Positions 1 through 8,007 of a stretch of DNA of 64,000 bases are shown here, piece by piece (positions within the stretch are counted from its first letter, which is position 1; each line of letters starts with the position of its first letter). Position numbers and translations under genes: made by a program. The DNA is from Gaiellasilicea sp963789355. GTDB lineage: Bacteria; Actinomycetota; Thermoleophilia; Gaiellales; Gaiellaceae. The stretch covers positions 496,001 to 560,000 of the forward strand of contig CAWBKK010000010.1 in the NCBI GenBank assembly GCA_963789355.1, given 5' to 3'. The notes under the pieces were generated by a model. That model was not told the DNA's origin. It was given only the letters and a program-made list of their open reading frames with translations, and did no database searches.

Positions 1-702
1 GCTGCGGTCGCCGGCGAAGGCATCGAGTTCGCGGAGCTCCGGTTTCTCGCTCCCGGCGAGCGTGCCCGGCGAGTCAACTGGCGTGCGACCGCCGCGCGCG
101 GCCGGCTGCTGGTCAACGATCGGCGCCCCGAGCGAAGCTCCGACGTGGTCATCTTCCTCGACGCGCTCGGAGCCGCCGCGACCGGCGCGGCGAGCACGCT
201 CGACCACGCCGTGCGCGCGGCCGCCTCGCTGACCGAGGCCTATCTCCGCCGGCGCGACCGCGTCGGGCTCCTCCGCTTCGGCGGGGACATCGAGTGGATC
301 ATCCCCGGCTCGGGTTTGCGCCAGCAGTATCAGATCGCGGACGCCTTGCTCGAGAGCGAGCTCGCGCGAATGCATCGCTGGCAAGACACGAGCCTCATCC
401 CGCGTCGGATCCTCCCGCCCCAGTCGCTGATCGTCGCGCTGACACCGCGGCTCGACTGGCGTGTCACGCGCGCGCTCCTCAATCTCCGCCGCCGCGGCTA
501 CCAGGTCTCGATCGTCGAAGTCGATCCGCTCCCGTACCTCGCTGACGCCGAGGCCGCCGTCGGGCCCATCGCCTGGCGAACCTGGTTGCTCGAGCGGGAC
601 ACCGTCCGAGCACAGCTCGCCGGCGCGGGGATCGCGCTCGCATCGTGGGGACCCGACGAGCCGATCGCCGCTGCTGTCGAGGCTCTCGCAGCGGCACGAT
701 GA
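1..702 (+). CDS. DUF58 domain protein, C-terminal part (5' end outside window)
   Basis: The frame is open from base 1 and ends at a TGA at 700-702, so the N-terminus lies outside the window. The first residues carry the DUF58 hallmark FAELRFLAPGERARRVNW, followed by the expected VVIFLDALG strand that resembles a von Willebrand A-type fold. DUF58 proteins are usually encoded beside a MoxR-type AAA+ ATPase and transglutaminase-like or vWA proteins; their exact function is unsettled. The next gene starts inside the stop codon (ATGA), so the two are probably co-translated. Family assignment is firm; the cellular role is unknown. Confidence 0.85.
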   Translation, partial: AAVAGEGIEFAELRFLAPGERARRVNWRATAARGRLLVNDRRPERSSDVVIFLDALGAAATGAASTLDHAVRAAASLTEAYLRRRDRVGLLRFGGDIEWIIPGSGLRQQYQIADALLESELARMHRWQDTSLIPRRILPPQSLIVALTPRLDWRVTRALLNLRRRGYQVSIVEVDPLPYLADAEAAVGPIAWRTWLLERDTVRAQLAGAGIALASWGPDEPIAAAVEALAAAR

Positions 703-1115
703 GCGGGAGGCGACTTCGGCGCGCCGCCGCAGCCGCGGCGCTCGGCCTCGGCGCCGTCCTCGGTGCGCTCGCGCTCCTCTACGGCGAAGATGTCCCCGTC
801 TGGAGTATTCCGCTCCTCGCCGCCGCCGTCCTCATCTTCTTCGAACTCGTCTCGCTCTCCCGCGCCCCGGTGCCGGACGCGGCGGTCGAGCGCCCGGCTG
901 TCACCGCTGTCCTGGTGCGGCGCCTGCTCGTCGCGGCGCTGCTCGCGTTCGCCGGCGCGACCGTCGCCCTCCTGGCGGCCGCCGTCCCCGCCCGACACGG
1001 CCTCGCCACCGGGCTCCTCGGTGCCGCGGCCGCGGCCGCGCTATTCCTCCTCGTCGCGGCGGTCGCGCGGCGGGGCGGCGAGGCCGGGATCCCCGGCGGA
1101 CGAGTGAGCAGGTGA
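699..1115 (+). CDS. small multi-pass membrane protein coupled to DUF58 gene
   Basis: This 138-residue protein starts with ATG at 699 inside the stop of the DUF58 gene (ATGA overlap). I prefer this start to an in-frame one at 645 because of the coupling and because the extra residues look non-native. Ala/Leu-rich hydrophobic stretches suggest four membrane segments, at about residues 7-27, 34-50, 68-92 and 100-120, with an Arg-rich C-terminus. I recognise no family. DUF58/MoxR clusters often carry small membrane proteins like this, so it probably acts with the upstream gene product at the membrane. Confidence 0.7.
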   Translation: MSGRRLRRAAAAAALGLGAVLGALALLYGEDVPVWSIPLLAAAVLIFFELVSLSRAPVPDAAVERPAVTAVLVRRLLVAALLAFAGATVALLAAAVPARHGLATGLLGAAAAAALFLLVAAVARRGGEAGIPGGRVSR

Positions 1116-1171
1116 CCGCGACGCGCTGCTGCCGCCTCGGGCGAGATATCGGGGATGTCGTTAGTGAGTGA

Positions 1172-1194
1172 AGGCGGCGGGAATCGAACCCGCG
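1172..1194 (-). repeat. tmRNA/tRNA 3'-end-like repeat, possible attachment site
   Basis: On the minus strand this stretch reads as a T-arm (five-base stem GCGGG/CCCGC around a TTCGATT loop) followed by acceptor-like bases. About 23 bases are identical to, and in the same orientation as, the 3' end of the tmRNA gene near 9590-9613. No matching 5' tRNA half is convincing in the flanking sequence (the best acceptor partner, near 1265-1271, has a mismatch and lacks a D-arm). It is therefore a 3'-end fragment: a tRNA remnant or an att-type repeat left by integration at ssrA. The match is seen; the integration history is inferred. Confidence 0.5.
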
Positions 1195-1228
1195 AAACGT
1201 TCCCGCCGACGAGGCGTTGAACTCCTCC

Positions 1229-1470
1229 ATGGTGTGGCGGGAGGGCGTCGGACATGGCCGGCGGCGCCTGCTCCACCCGATCATCGACAGCGAGTGGACG
1301 GAGACGGAGCCTTCTCTGGTTTACGCGTTCGCGACCGAACCCAAAGGCATAGATCGTCGTCGACACCGGCGAGGTCGCCCGCGCCTCCGAGGCCAACGAC
1401 TTCGCGGGCTGGAACCGGGCCTGGGCTTTGGTCAGTGGGCGAGTCCATCCCGCCAGCGACGCCCGACTAG
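1229..1470 (+). pseudogene. decayed N-terminal fragment of a metallo-beta-lactamase-fold hydrolase
   Basis: From ATG 1229 one frame reads a protein-like segment ending in SLVYAFATEPKGID. Immediately afterwards the next frame continues with VVDTGEVARASE and then WNRAWALVSGRVHPASDA. Joined with a frameshift near 1353, these resemble the strand-then-DTGE start of MBL-fold lactonase-like enzymes. The metal-binding HxHxDH motif never appears, and the segment runs into the 3' end of the opposing gene. I read it as a truncated, frameshifted remnant. Family assignment is by eye and moderate; non-functionality is fairly clear. Confidence 0.45.
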
Positions 1471-2573
1471 GGGAGGTTCAGGAAGTCGGGAGTGATGGGT
1501 TGCGCGCGACTCGCGAGAGGCCCTCGAACGCGGCCGCTGCGAAGGTCGATCGAGAACCGCGCGCCGGACGCATCGACGTACGCGTAGCGGGCTGTTGCGC
1601 CGACGCGCGCGACCCTGCGTCCGTCGAGGGCGCGGAAGCGCAGCGTTCCGCCAGCGGAGTAGACGGTGATCCCGCTCGGGGCGTCGGCATCCCACGTGAG
1701 CAACGCATTCGCGCCGACCACGGCGTTGCGGACGTTCGGGTCGATCAGCCGTCCGGACCAGTCGCGCGTGTCGATCAGCCCCAGTCCGCGGCTTCCCCAG
1801 AAGGCGAGATAGCCGCGACCGAGCCAAGCCACCTCGCGGACGTCGGAAGTCAGCCCCGACGGGAGCGTCACCGCATGTGTCTTGAACTTCAGCGTCCTGA
1901 GATCGACGACCGCGAGCTCGCCGGCAGGCGACAAGAGGAACATGCGATTGCGGCGCACGTCGACCCCCGCCGACCCCGTGAACGGCAGCACCAGCTCGCG
2001 CTCGTCCGGCGAATACGTCAACAGGACAACACCCTCCCTCTCGCAGCAGATGTCTGCGAGAACGGCGGGACCGTCAGGCGTTCGAAGCCAACCGCCGCCG
2101 ATGTCCGTGTCGGCGTTCGTGCCGCCGACGAAGTAGAGCGCGAGCCCGAACTTGCCGACCCCGGCGAAGGCGAAGCTCCGTCCGCCTCGCATCCACACGA
2201 GATCGTCCGCGACGGTTTCGATGCCGCGATAGGCCTCGTCCCTGATTCTGCGGACGACCCGCAGCCGAGTCCGGTCGACGACGTAGAGCGAGGCGCTCGG
2301 GAGGGCGACGCGTGTCCCGTCCGGCGACAGCACCGGCCGAAGGCGCGAGAGCGGCCGCCCAAGCGGGAGCGGCCGCGGCGACGCGAGCGGGCGCAACGTC
2401 GCCGGATCGAGTGCCGCGAGCTTCGGGCCGACCATGCCGAGGAGCGGCGGTGCCGCGTAGACCGCGAGTCCGTCACCGCCGAAGCTCTTGCGGGCCGCCG
2501 CGCTCGCCGGCAGCGCCCCTAGGACGAGCGCGACCAACATGCTGGCAGTAACCCGCGTACCGGCACTTCGCAT
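1467..2573 (-). CDS. secreted beta-propeller-like protein
   Basis: A 368-residue protein with an N-terminal signal peptide (hydrophobic VTASMLVALVLGALPASA, then an Ala-rich cleavage region). The body has repeated short beta-strand motifs with Asp/Gly turns, such as PVLSPDGTRVALP, LTYSPDERELVLP and LGLIDTRDW, typical of WD40/YVTN-like propellers. No catalytic motif is visible. It is transcribed away from the three TolB-like genes to its right, sharing a 105-bp intergenic region with the first of them. It is probably an exported binding or scaffold protein; the ligand is unknown. Its 3' end abuts the hydrolase remnant. Confidence 0.7.
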   Translation of the reverse strand: MRSAGTRVTASMLVALVLGALPASAAARKSFGGDGLAVYAAPPLLGMVGPKLAALDPATLRPLASPRPLPLGRPLSRLRPVLSPDGTRVALPSASLYVVDRTRLRVVRRIRDEAYRGIETVADDLVWMRGGRSFAFAGVGKFGLALYFVGGTNADTDIGGGWLRTPDGPAVLADICCEREGVVLLTYSPDERELVLPFTGSAGVDVRRNRMFLLSPAGELAVVDLRTLKFKTHAVTLPSGLTSDVREVAWLGRGYLAFWGSRGLGLIDTRDWSGRLIDPNVRNAVVGANALLTWDADAPSGITVYSAGGTLRFRALDGRRVARVGATARYAYVDASGARFSIDLRSGRVRGPLASRAQPITPDFLNLP

Positions 2574-2678
2574 GTCGCCGACGTTACGACGCGCGCATTA
2601 CGAAATCGAGAGGCAAGTAATAAGAACCTTGTCACTTTTCGTGCGAACTCTTAACGAAGCAGGCGTAACGTCACGGCC

Positions 2679-4535
2679 ATGACACGTCGGTGGCCGGTGT
2701 GGTTTGCACCTCTCGTCGGTCTCCTGGCCGTGATCCCCGCCGACGGCGCCGTCTTGCGCGAACGGACTGGTCGCACGGCTGCGGCAGCTCAGCCCTTGCT
2801 GCTCTATTCCGCCGTCACCGATCGCGGGGCGGACGGGGAGGTCCGGACGGTCGAGACCATGCAGGCCGACGGAACGCGCCGGCGACAGCTCGCGACCGGC
2901 TCGGCGCCCGCGTGGTCGCCCGACGGGACGCGGGTCGTGTATCGCGCCTCGGACGGCGTCCACGTGATGAACGCCGACGGCAGCGCCAAGGTGAGGATCG
3001 CGCGGGCTGCGGGGGCCGAAGACGTGCCTGCGTGGTCGCCGAACGGTCGCCTCCTCGCCTTCACCGCGGGCGCCGGAGGCTCAACCGGCGAGACGAATGT
3101 GGTCGTCGCCGCCGCGGTCGGCGAGAGAGCCGTCACGGTGATCGGAAGCGGTTCGGAACCCGCCTGGTCGCCGAACGGCTCGCTACTCGCGTACGTCACC
3201 GGCCGCATCTCACCCGCGGAGGGCAGGCTCGTGGTCGCAGCGGCCGACGGCGCGAACGCGACGGCAATCGCGACGAGCGAAGAGACGATCGAGACTCCGG
3301 CCTGGTCGCCGGACGGAACGCTGATCGCCTACGTGCTCCGGCCGCGGAACCCGAACCGCGTTCCGACGTTGTGGATCGTCCCGTCGACCGGCGGAGACCC
3401 GCGTCGGATCAGTGACGTGGCCGCCGAGACGCCTCGGTGGTCGCCGGACGGCTCGACGATCGTCTTCAGGCGGGGCGGCGTCGGGAGCTGCGGTTACAAG
3501 ATCGGCTGCGATGCCGAAGGGCGTCCGTGCTCGGATCCGTGCGAGCAGCTCACGAGCCTGTACACGATTCGCCGCGACGGCACGTCGCAGCGCCGGCTCA
3601 CGCGAGGAGTCGACCACGGTGCGCAGTGGTCGGCGGACGGCACCCGGATCGCGTTCGTCCGCTACTTCGAGCATCCCGTGCGTGGGCTGATCAGCGCGAT
3701 CTACCACGCGCGCGCCGGCGGCGGCTGCCCGACCGCGATTGTGCTCGGAACCGAGACGCGGCGATTCAGCGCGCCCGTATCATGGCAGCCGCGCGCAGGC
3801 GCCCACCTTCCTGCGCTGCATTGCAGCAACGTGTCGGTGACGGGGACGATCGCCGGACGGTCGACGCTCGGAGGCGCGGTCAGACTTTCGTTCTCGGTCC
3901 GCAACCGCGGCGACCGGCCGGCAGGAAACCTTCTGCTCCGGCTCGACGTGTCGCGCCTTTTCGTCCTCACGCGGCATGGAGGCTGCATGAGCCGCGGCAC
4001 CGCGACCGGCTTGCGCACGTTCGACTGCGCGCTCGGCACGGTGGCCGCGGGCCGGACGAGGCGCGTGGAGCTGCACGGAGTCCTCGATCCGAACGGAGAC
4101 GCGTACTTCCCCGGCTACGTCCAGCGCTCGTCTCGAACGATCGAGGCATTCGCCGCAGTCCGCGCGCCCGGTGACTCGGACCCCTCGGACGATCAGCTGC
4201 GGCTCGTGCACCGGGTGGTGCCGTGCACGCTCGAAGGGACGTCGGGGAACGACGAGATTCGAGGCGGCGCAGGCCGTGACCTGATCTGCGCGCGCGAAGG
4301 CGACGACGTGGTGCGCTCACGCGCGGGCAACGACGTGGTCGACGGCGGAGTCGGAGCCGACGACATCGACCCGGGCGCCGGCCGCGATGTCGTGGTCGGA
4401 CGCGGAGGCGACGACGTCGTCTTTGTCGCAGACGGCGAGCTCGACCTGGTTCTCTGTGGCACGGGCACGGATCGCGTCGTGGCGGATCGGAAGGACGACG
4501 TGAACTCGAGTTGCGAGACGGTCGAGCGCCGATGA
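2679..4535 (+). CDS. secreted TolB-like PD40 propeller with CARDB-like and RTX-like C-terminal domains
   Basis: This 618-residue protein begins with a signal peptide (WPVWFAPLVGLLAVIPADG). Residues of about 40-370 carry at least six PD40 repeats ending in WSPDG/WSPNG, as in TolB-type propellers. Around 385-500 is an Ig-like segment (LSFSVRNRGDRPAGN), reminiscent of CARDB/DUF11 adhesive domains. The C-terminus (about 515-618) has Asp/Gly-rich repeats such as GGAGRD and GRGGDD, resembling RTX calcium-binding repeats. The next gene starts in its stop codon. It probably works outside the membrane as a binding or adhesive protein. Domain calls are good; function is unknown. Confidence 0.8.
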   Translation: MTRRWPVWFAPLVGLLAVIPADGAVLRERTGRTAAAAQPLLLYSAVTDRGADGEVRTVETMQADGTRRRQLATGSAPAWSPDGTRVVYRASDGVHVMNADGSAKVRIARAAGAEDVPAWSPNGRLLAFTAGAGGSTGETNVVVAAAVGERAVTVIGSGSEPAWSPNGSLLAYVTGRISPAEGRLVVAAADGANATAIATSEETIETPAWSPDGTLIAYVLRPRNPNRVPTLWIVPSTGGDPRRISDVAAETPRWSPDGSTIVFRRGGVGSCGYKIGCDAEGRPCSDPCEQLTSLYTIRRDGTSQRRLTRGVDHGAQWSADGTRIAFVRYFEHPVRGLISAIYHARAGGGCPTAIVLGTETRRFSAPVSWQPRAGAHLPALHCSNVSVTGTIAGRSTLGGAVRLSFSVRNRGDRPAGNLLLRLDVSRLFVLTRHGGCMSRGTATGLRTFDCALGTVAAGRTRRVELHGVLDPNGDAYFPGYVQRSSRTIEAFAAVRAPGDSDPSDDQLRLVHRVVPCTLEGTSGNDEIRGGAGRDLICAREGDDVVRSRAGNDVVDGGVGADDIDPGAGRDVVVGRGGDDVVFVADGELDLVLCGTGTDRVVADRKDDVNSSCETVERR

Positions 4536-5425
4536 AGGCTGCGAGCGTCAAAGGCAGCGTGCTCCGCGCCCGGATCGCGCTCCTCTGCGTGATCCCCGGC
4601 ATCGCGCTTCACCACGCAGCGACCACCGACGCGTCAACGGCTGCAACGACCACGCCGCCTGGCCGAAACGGGCTGATCGCCTTCGCAGTCAACGACGGCG
4701 GCCGTAGCGGCATCGGCGTCATCCGCTCCGACGGGCGCGGCTTCCGGGTGCTCACTCGCGATCCCGGCGACAGCTCTCCGGCCTGGTCGCCGCGCGGCCG
4801 TCGCCTTGTCTTCGTGCGCCGCGGCGACCTCTACACGATCGGAGCCGACGCCAAGGGCCTCCGCCGGCTGACGCGAGGTCGTGCCGACGACAGCGACCCG
4901 GCGTGGTCGCCGGACGGGCGCCGGATCGCGTTCGCCCGCAACGGCGCCCTCTACGTGATGAACGCGAACGGCGCGAGCGCGCGCCGACTCACGACGGACG
5001 TGCAGGTCGACGGCGTCAGCTGGTCGCCCGACGGAACGACGATCGCCTTCGGAACGAGCTACGGCTACGAGGGCTTGATCGAGCTGGTCAATCGTCAGGG
5101 CGGCGAGTCGTGGGCGCCGCTCGAGGGCGAGCCGGACGACGGGAGTCCCGACTGGTCGCCCGACGGGCGCTGGCTCGTCTTCGGCAGGACGACGTGGCTC
5201 TGCGAGCGTTGTGACGTCAAGGAGATCTGGCTGTCGCGAGCGGACGGCACCGGGCTCCGCAAGCTCGGCGACGGGGAGGATCCTGCGTTCGCCCCGGACG
5301 GCACGAGCGTCGTCGTGACCTCGCTCGGGAACGGTCTCTCCATCCTCGACCTGTCCGGACGCAGCCGTCTCCTGCCGGGGACGCGCACCGCGACCGAACC
5401 GGCCTGGCAGCCGGTGCCGCGATGA
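4532..5425 (+). CDS. secreted TolB-like PD40 propeller
   Basis: A 297-residue exported protein starting with ATG 4532, which overlaps the upstream stop (ATGA); an in-frame start 21 bases earlier is less likely. After a signal/anchor segment (RIALLCVIPGIALHH) come PD40 repeats (AWSPRGR, AWSPDGR, SWSPDGT, DWSPDGR, AFAPDGT), enough for a six-bladed propeller. Unlike its two neighbours it lacks an RTX-like tail, ending right after the last blade. Translational coupling on both sides suggests a shared complex or function. No enzymatic residues are seen. Confidence 0.8.
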   Translation: MKAASVKGSVLRARIALLCVIPGIALHHAATTDASTAATTTPPGRNGLIAFAVNDGGRSGIGVIRSDGRGFRVLTRDPGDSSPAWSPRGRRLVFVRRGDLYTIGADAKGLRRLTRGRADDSDPAWSPDGRRIAFARNGALYVMNANGASARRLTTDVQVDGVSWSPDGTTIAFGTSYGYEGLIELVNRQGGESWAPLEGEPDDGSPDWSPDGRWLVFGRTTWLCERCDVKEIWLSRADGTGLRKLGDGEDPAFAPDGTSVVVTSLGNGLSILDLSGRSRLLPGTRTATEPAWQPVPR

Positions 5426-7485
5426 CACGACTCCACTCGCGGCGCTCTGTCCTGGTGCTCGCGTTCGCCGCAGCGCTCGCGGTTTCGGTGACCGGCGCGA
5501 CGGCCACGTCCACGAGCCCGAACGGGCTAATCGCCTTCTCGGGGGATTGGGCCGAGGAGCGCTTCGACCAGATCTTCAGCGTGGACGTCGAGACCGGCGA
5601 TCAGCGCAGCCTGACGCCGGTCGAGTCCCTCTCGGGCCGGCTCGCCGCCGTCTCCCCGGACGGCGCAACCATCCTCTTCCAGCGCCGGTCGATCTGGGCG
5701 ATGGACGCCGACGGCGGCCGGAAGCGGGAGCTCGCGCCCGGCTCCGAGCCCGCGTGGTCTGCCGACGGACGCAGGATCGCGTACGTCGACGCGGCGGGAT
5801 TCGTGACCACGATGGACGCCGACGGGCGCAACCGGGAACGGCTGGTACGCGGCAACCTGCCCGCATGGTCGCCGGACGGTCGCCGGATCGCGTACGTCGA
5901 ACACGGGCGGCCGGCCGAGGTCATGGTCGTCGACGCCGACGGCAGCGCACGGCGATCGCTCTACTCGACGACCGACCCGTTCTTCTACGTCATCTGGTCG
6001 CCTGACGGCAAGAACGTCGTCGTGGCGGCGGACGACCTGATCGTCCTCCTGCCGGCTGCGGGCGATGCAGAGCGAGTACTCGCACGCGATGTGGAGGGCG
6101 TTGTCGACCCCCAGTGGTCTCCCGACGGGAACAAGCTGATCTTCGCGCGCTCGGGGCGGCTGTTCACGATCGGCGCGTCAGGAGGTAGCCCGGTCGCGCT
6201 GACCGACCCCCGCGCCCCGAGCCTAGGGGGGCCGACGCTGGAGCTCGACTCCTCCCCACAGTGGTCGCCCGACGGCCGTTCGATCGCGTTCCTCCGCACC
6301 GTGGTCACGAACCCGCGCGGCGGGATCCTCTGGCAGGAGCTCTGGATCGTGCCGGCCGGCGGCGGTCACGCCCGGCTGCTGAAGCGCTCCGACGGTCCCA
6401 CTGTCAGGACGGTGCTCGCCTGGCGCGGTGACGGCCGCTCGCTCCTCTACTCGCGGGCTGTCGCCTTCAACCGGCGCGGCGTTCTCAGCGTCCGGCCCGA
6501 CGGGACGAAGCTGTCCCGTCTCGAGCTCGGGGCCCGCGAGCCCGCCTACTCGCCCGACGGCCGCTCGATCGCGTTCGTCGTCAACGCGAACCCCGCCGTC
6601 CCCGTACGCGGCGAGCTGTTCGTGATGCGCGCCGACGGCAGCGGCGTCAGGCAGCTCACGCACTCCGACGGCCAGGAGCGGTCACCCTCTTGGTCTCCGG
6701 ACGGAAGCCGGATCGTCTTCACGCGCTACGTGCCCAACCAGAGCCGCCTGGCCGTCTACACGATTCGAGCGGACGGCACCGGGCTCACGCGACTTCGCGC
6801 AGGGACGGCGGCGTACACCGAGCCCTCCTGGTCGCCGGACGGCCGCACGATCGCCGTCGTACGAGACGGCGACGTGGTCACGATGGACGCGAACGGCGCC
6901 AACCCGCGTCGAATCCCCGGGGTCACGGGACGAGGCTATTACGCCTCCTCGCCAGCGTGGTCGCCGCAGGGCGATCGCATCTCGTTCATCCGCGGCTGCA
7001 GCGGCGCTCCCTGCGGGGGGATCGACGTCTCTCTCTGGACGGTCGGCCGGCGGGGCGAGCGGCCACGCAGGCTGGTTCGGAACGCGTATCACGCAGCGTG
7101 GTCGCCCGACGGAACGCAGCTCGCCGTCGTCGACGCGGCAGCCCGGATCGTCCGCACGTTCTCCCGGAACGGAAAGTCGTTGCGGAAGCTCGGATTCAAC
7201 GCCGATCGAGTCTCCTGGCAGCCCATCTGCACCCGCTCGGGCGGGCGGACGGCCGACCGGCTGTCGGGCACCTCGAGCGACGATCTGCTCTGCGGGCTCG
7301 GCGGCTCGGATCACATCACGGGCGGCGGTGGCCGCGACCGCCTCTTCGGCGGCGACGGCAACGACACGATCGATGCGCGCGACGGGACGTTCGACGTCGT
7401 CGGCTGCGGGCCGGGCACGGACACGGCCACCGTCGACCGTATCGACTACGCCGGCGTCGACTGCGAGCGCGTCAGCCGGCGTTGA
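5422..7485 (+). CDS. large secreted PD40 propeller protein with RTX-like tail
   Basis: A 687-residue protein with signal peptide (VLVLAFAAALAVSVTGATA). About eleven PD40 repeats are visible (for example AWSADGR, AWSPDGR, IWSPDGK, QWSPDGN, SWSPDGS, AWSPDGT), suggesting two consecutive propellers. The last roughly 80 residues form an RTX-like unit including GTSSDDLLCGLGGSDHITG and GGGGRDRLFGGDGND, closely similar to the tail of the gene at 2679. It starts in the stop codon of the preceding gene (ATGA). The row looks like a family expanded by local duplication with domain gain or loss. Function is unknown. Confidence 0.82.
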   Translation: MTRLHSRRSVLVLAFAAALAVSVTGATATSTSPNGLIAFSGDWAEERFDQIFSVDVETGDQRSLTPVESLSGRLAAVSPDGATILFQRRSIWAMDADGGRKRELAPGSEPAWSADGRRIAYVDAAGFVTTMDADGRNRERLVRGNLPAWSPDGRRIAYVEHGRPAEVMVVDADGSARRSLYSTTDPFFYVIWSPDGKNVVVAADDLIVLLPAAGDAERVLARDVEGVVDPQWSPDGNKLIFARSGRLFTIGASGGSPVALTDPRAPSLGGPTLELDSSPQWSPDGRSIAFLRTVVTNPRGGILWQELWIVPAGGGHARLLKRSDGPTVRTVLAWRGDGRSLLYSRAVAFNRRGVLSVRPDGTKLSRLELGAREPAYSPDGRSIAFVVNANPAVPVRGELFVMRADGSGVRQLTHSDGQERSPSWSPDGSRIVFTRYVPNQSRLAVYTIRADGTGLTRLRAGTAAYTEPSWSPDGRTIAVVRDGDVVTMDANGANPRRIPGVTGRGYYASSPAWSPQGDRISFIRGCSGAPCGGIDVSLWTVGRRGERPRRLVRNAYHAAWSPDGTQLAVVDAAARIVRTFSRNGKSLRKLGFNADRVSWQPICTRSGGRTADRLSGTSSDDLLCGLGGSDHITGGGGRDRLFGGDGNDTIDARDGTFDVVGCGPGTDTATVDRIDYAGVDCERVSRR

Positions 7486-7778
7486 GGCCCGTACCGGAGA
7501 TTCGATCGCGCAACATCGGAATCGTCGGACTGTGCGTACTCGCTGTGCTCTTGACGCTGGTTGGAGGCGCGTGCCGCAACGACGGGAGCTCGGCGCCGGA
7601 ACCGCAACCCGTCACAGAGTGGAGGAAGGTGATCGGCGATTGGTACGACGACGGCGACTTCGATCAGACCCATCGCTGCCTCGCCGTCGCCGAGGCTCGC
7701 GAGCATCTACCGAGTCGCTCAGTCGAGATCCAGACTCTGCACGAGGACTTCCGGGCCCTCCAAGCAAGAACGTGCTAA
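7482..7778 (+). CDS. small membrane-anchored or lipoprotein-like protein
   Basis: A TTG at 7482 overlaps the stop of the preceding gene (TTGA), giving a 98-residue product. It has one strongly hydrophobic segment (IGIVGLCVLAVLLTLVGGAC) and a hydrophilic C-terminal domain (VTEWRKVIGDWYDDGDFD...). The Cys at the end of the hydrophobic stretch could be a lipidation site, although the box VGGAC is imperfect. No family is recognised. Coupling to the PD40/RTX row suggests a partner that tethers the system to the membrane; that is inference. Confidence 0.5.
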   Translation: MRPVPEIRSRNIGIVGLCVLAVLLTLVGGACRNDGSSAPEPQPVTEWRKVIGDWYDDGDFDQTHRCLAVAEAREHLPSRSVEIQTLHEDFRALQARTC

Positions 7779-8007
7779 CCCGTGTGATTCGCGAACGTTG
7801 TTCGGTCCTGCGAAGAACTCGGGGAACGGCTCGATGCTGGGAGGCCCGGACTCAGGGCGTGTAGCCGCTGCGAGCGCTCAGATCCTCCAATGTCCCCCGG
7901 CGCGACGCCTCGATCCGGCTCACGCGGCGCAATGCGACTCGTGGTTGAGTGAACGTCGTAGACTCGACCAGGAGTCGTAGGCCATTACCCGATCGGGAGG
8001 TTGGAGC

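Noticed and set aside
1172..1271. A full tRNA on the minus strand
   Set aside because: The T-arm is perfect but the best 5' acceptor has a mismatch, no D-arm or clear anticodon arm can be drawn, so only a 3' fragment is supported.
7779..8007. A gene in the gap before the FAD oxidase
   Set aside because: The only open frames are short, with no ribosome site or family; only the oxidase ribosome-binding site is recognisable.
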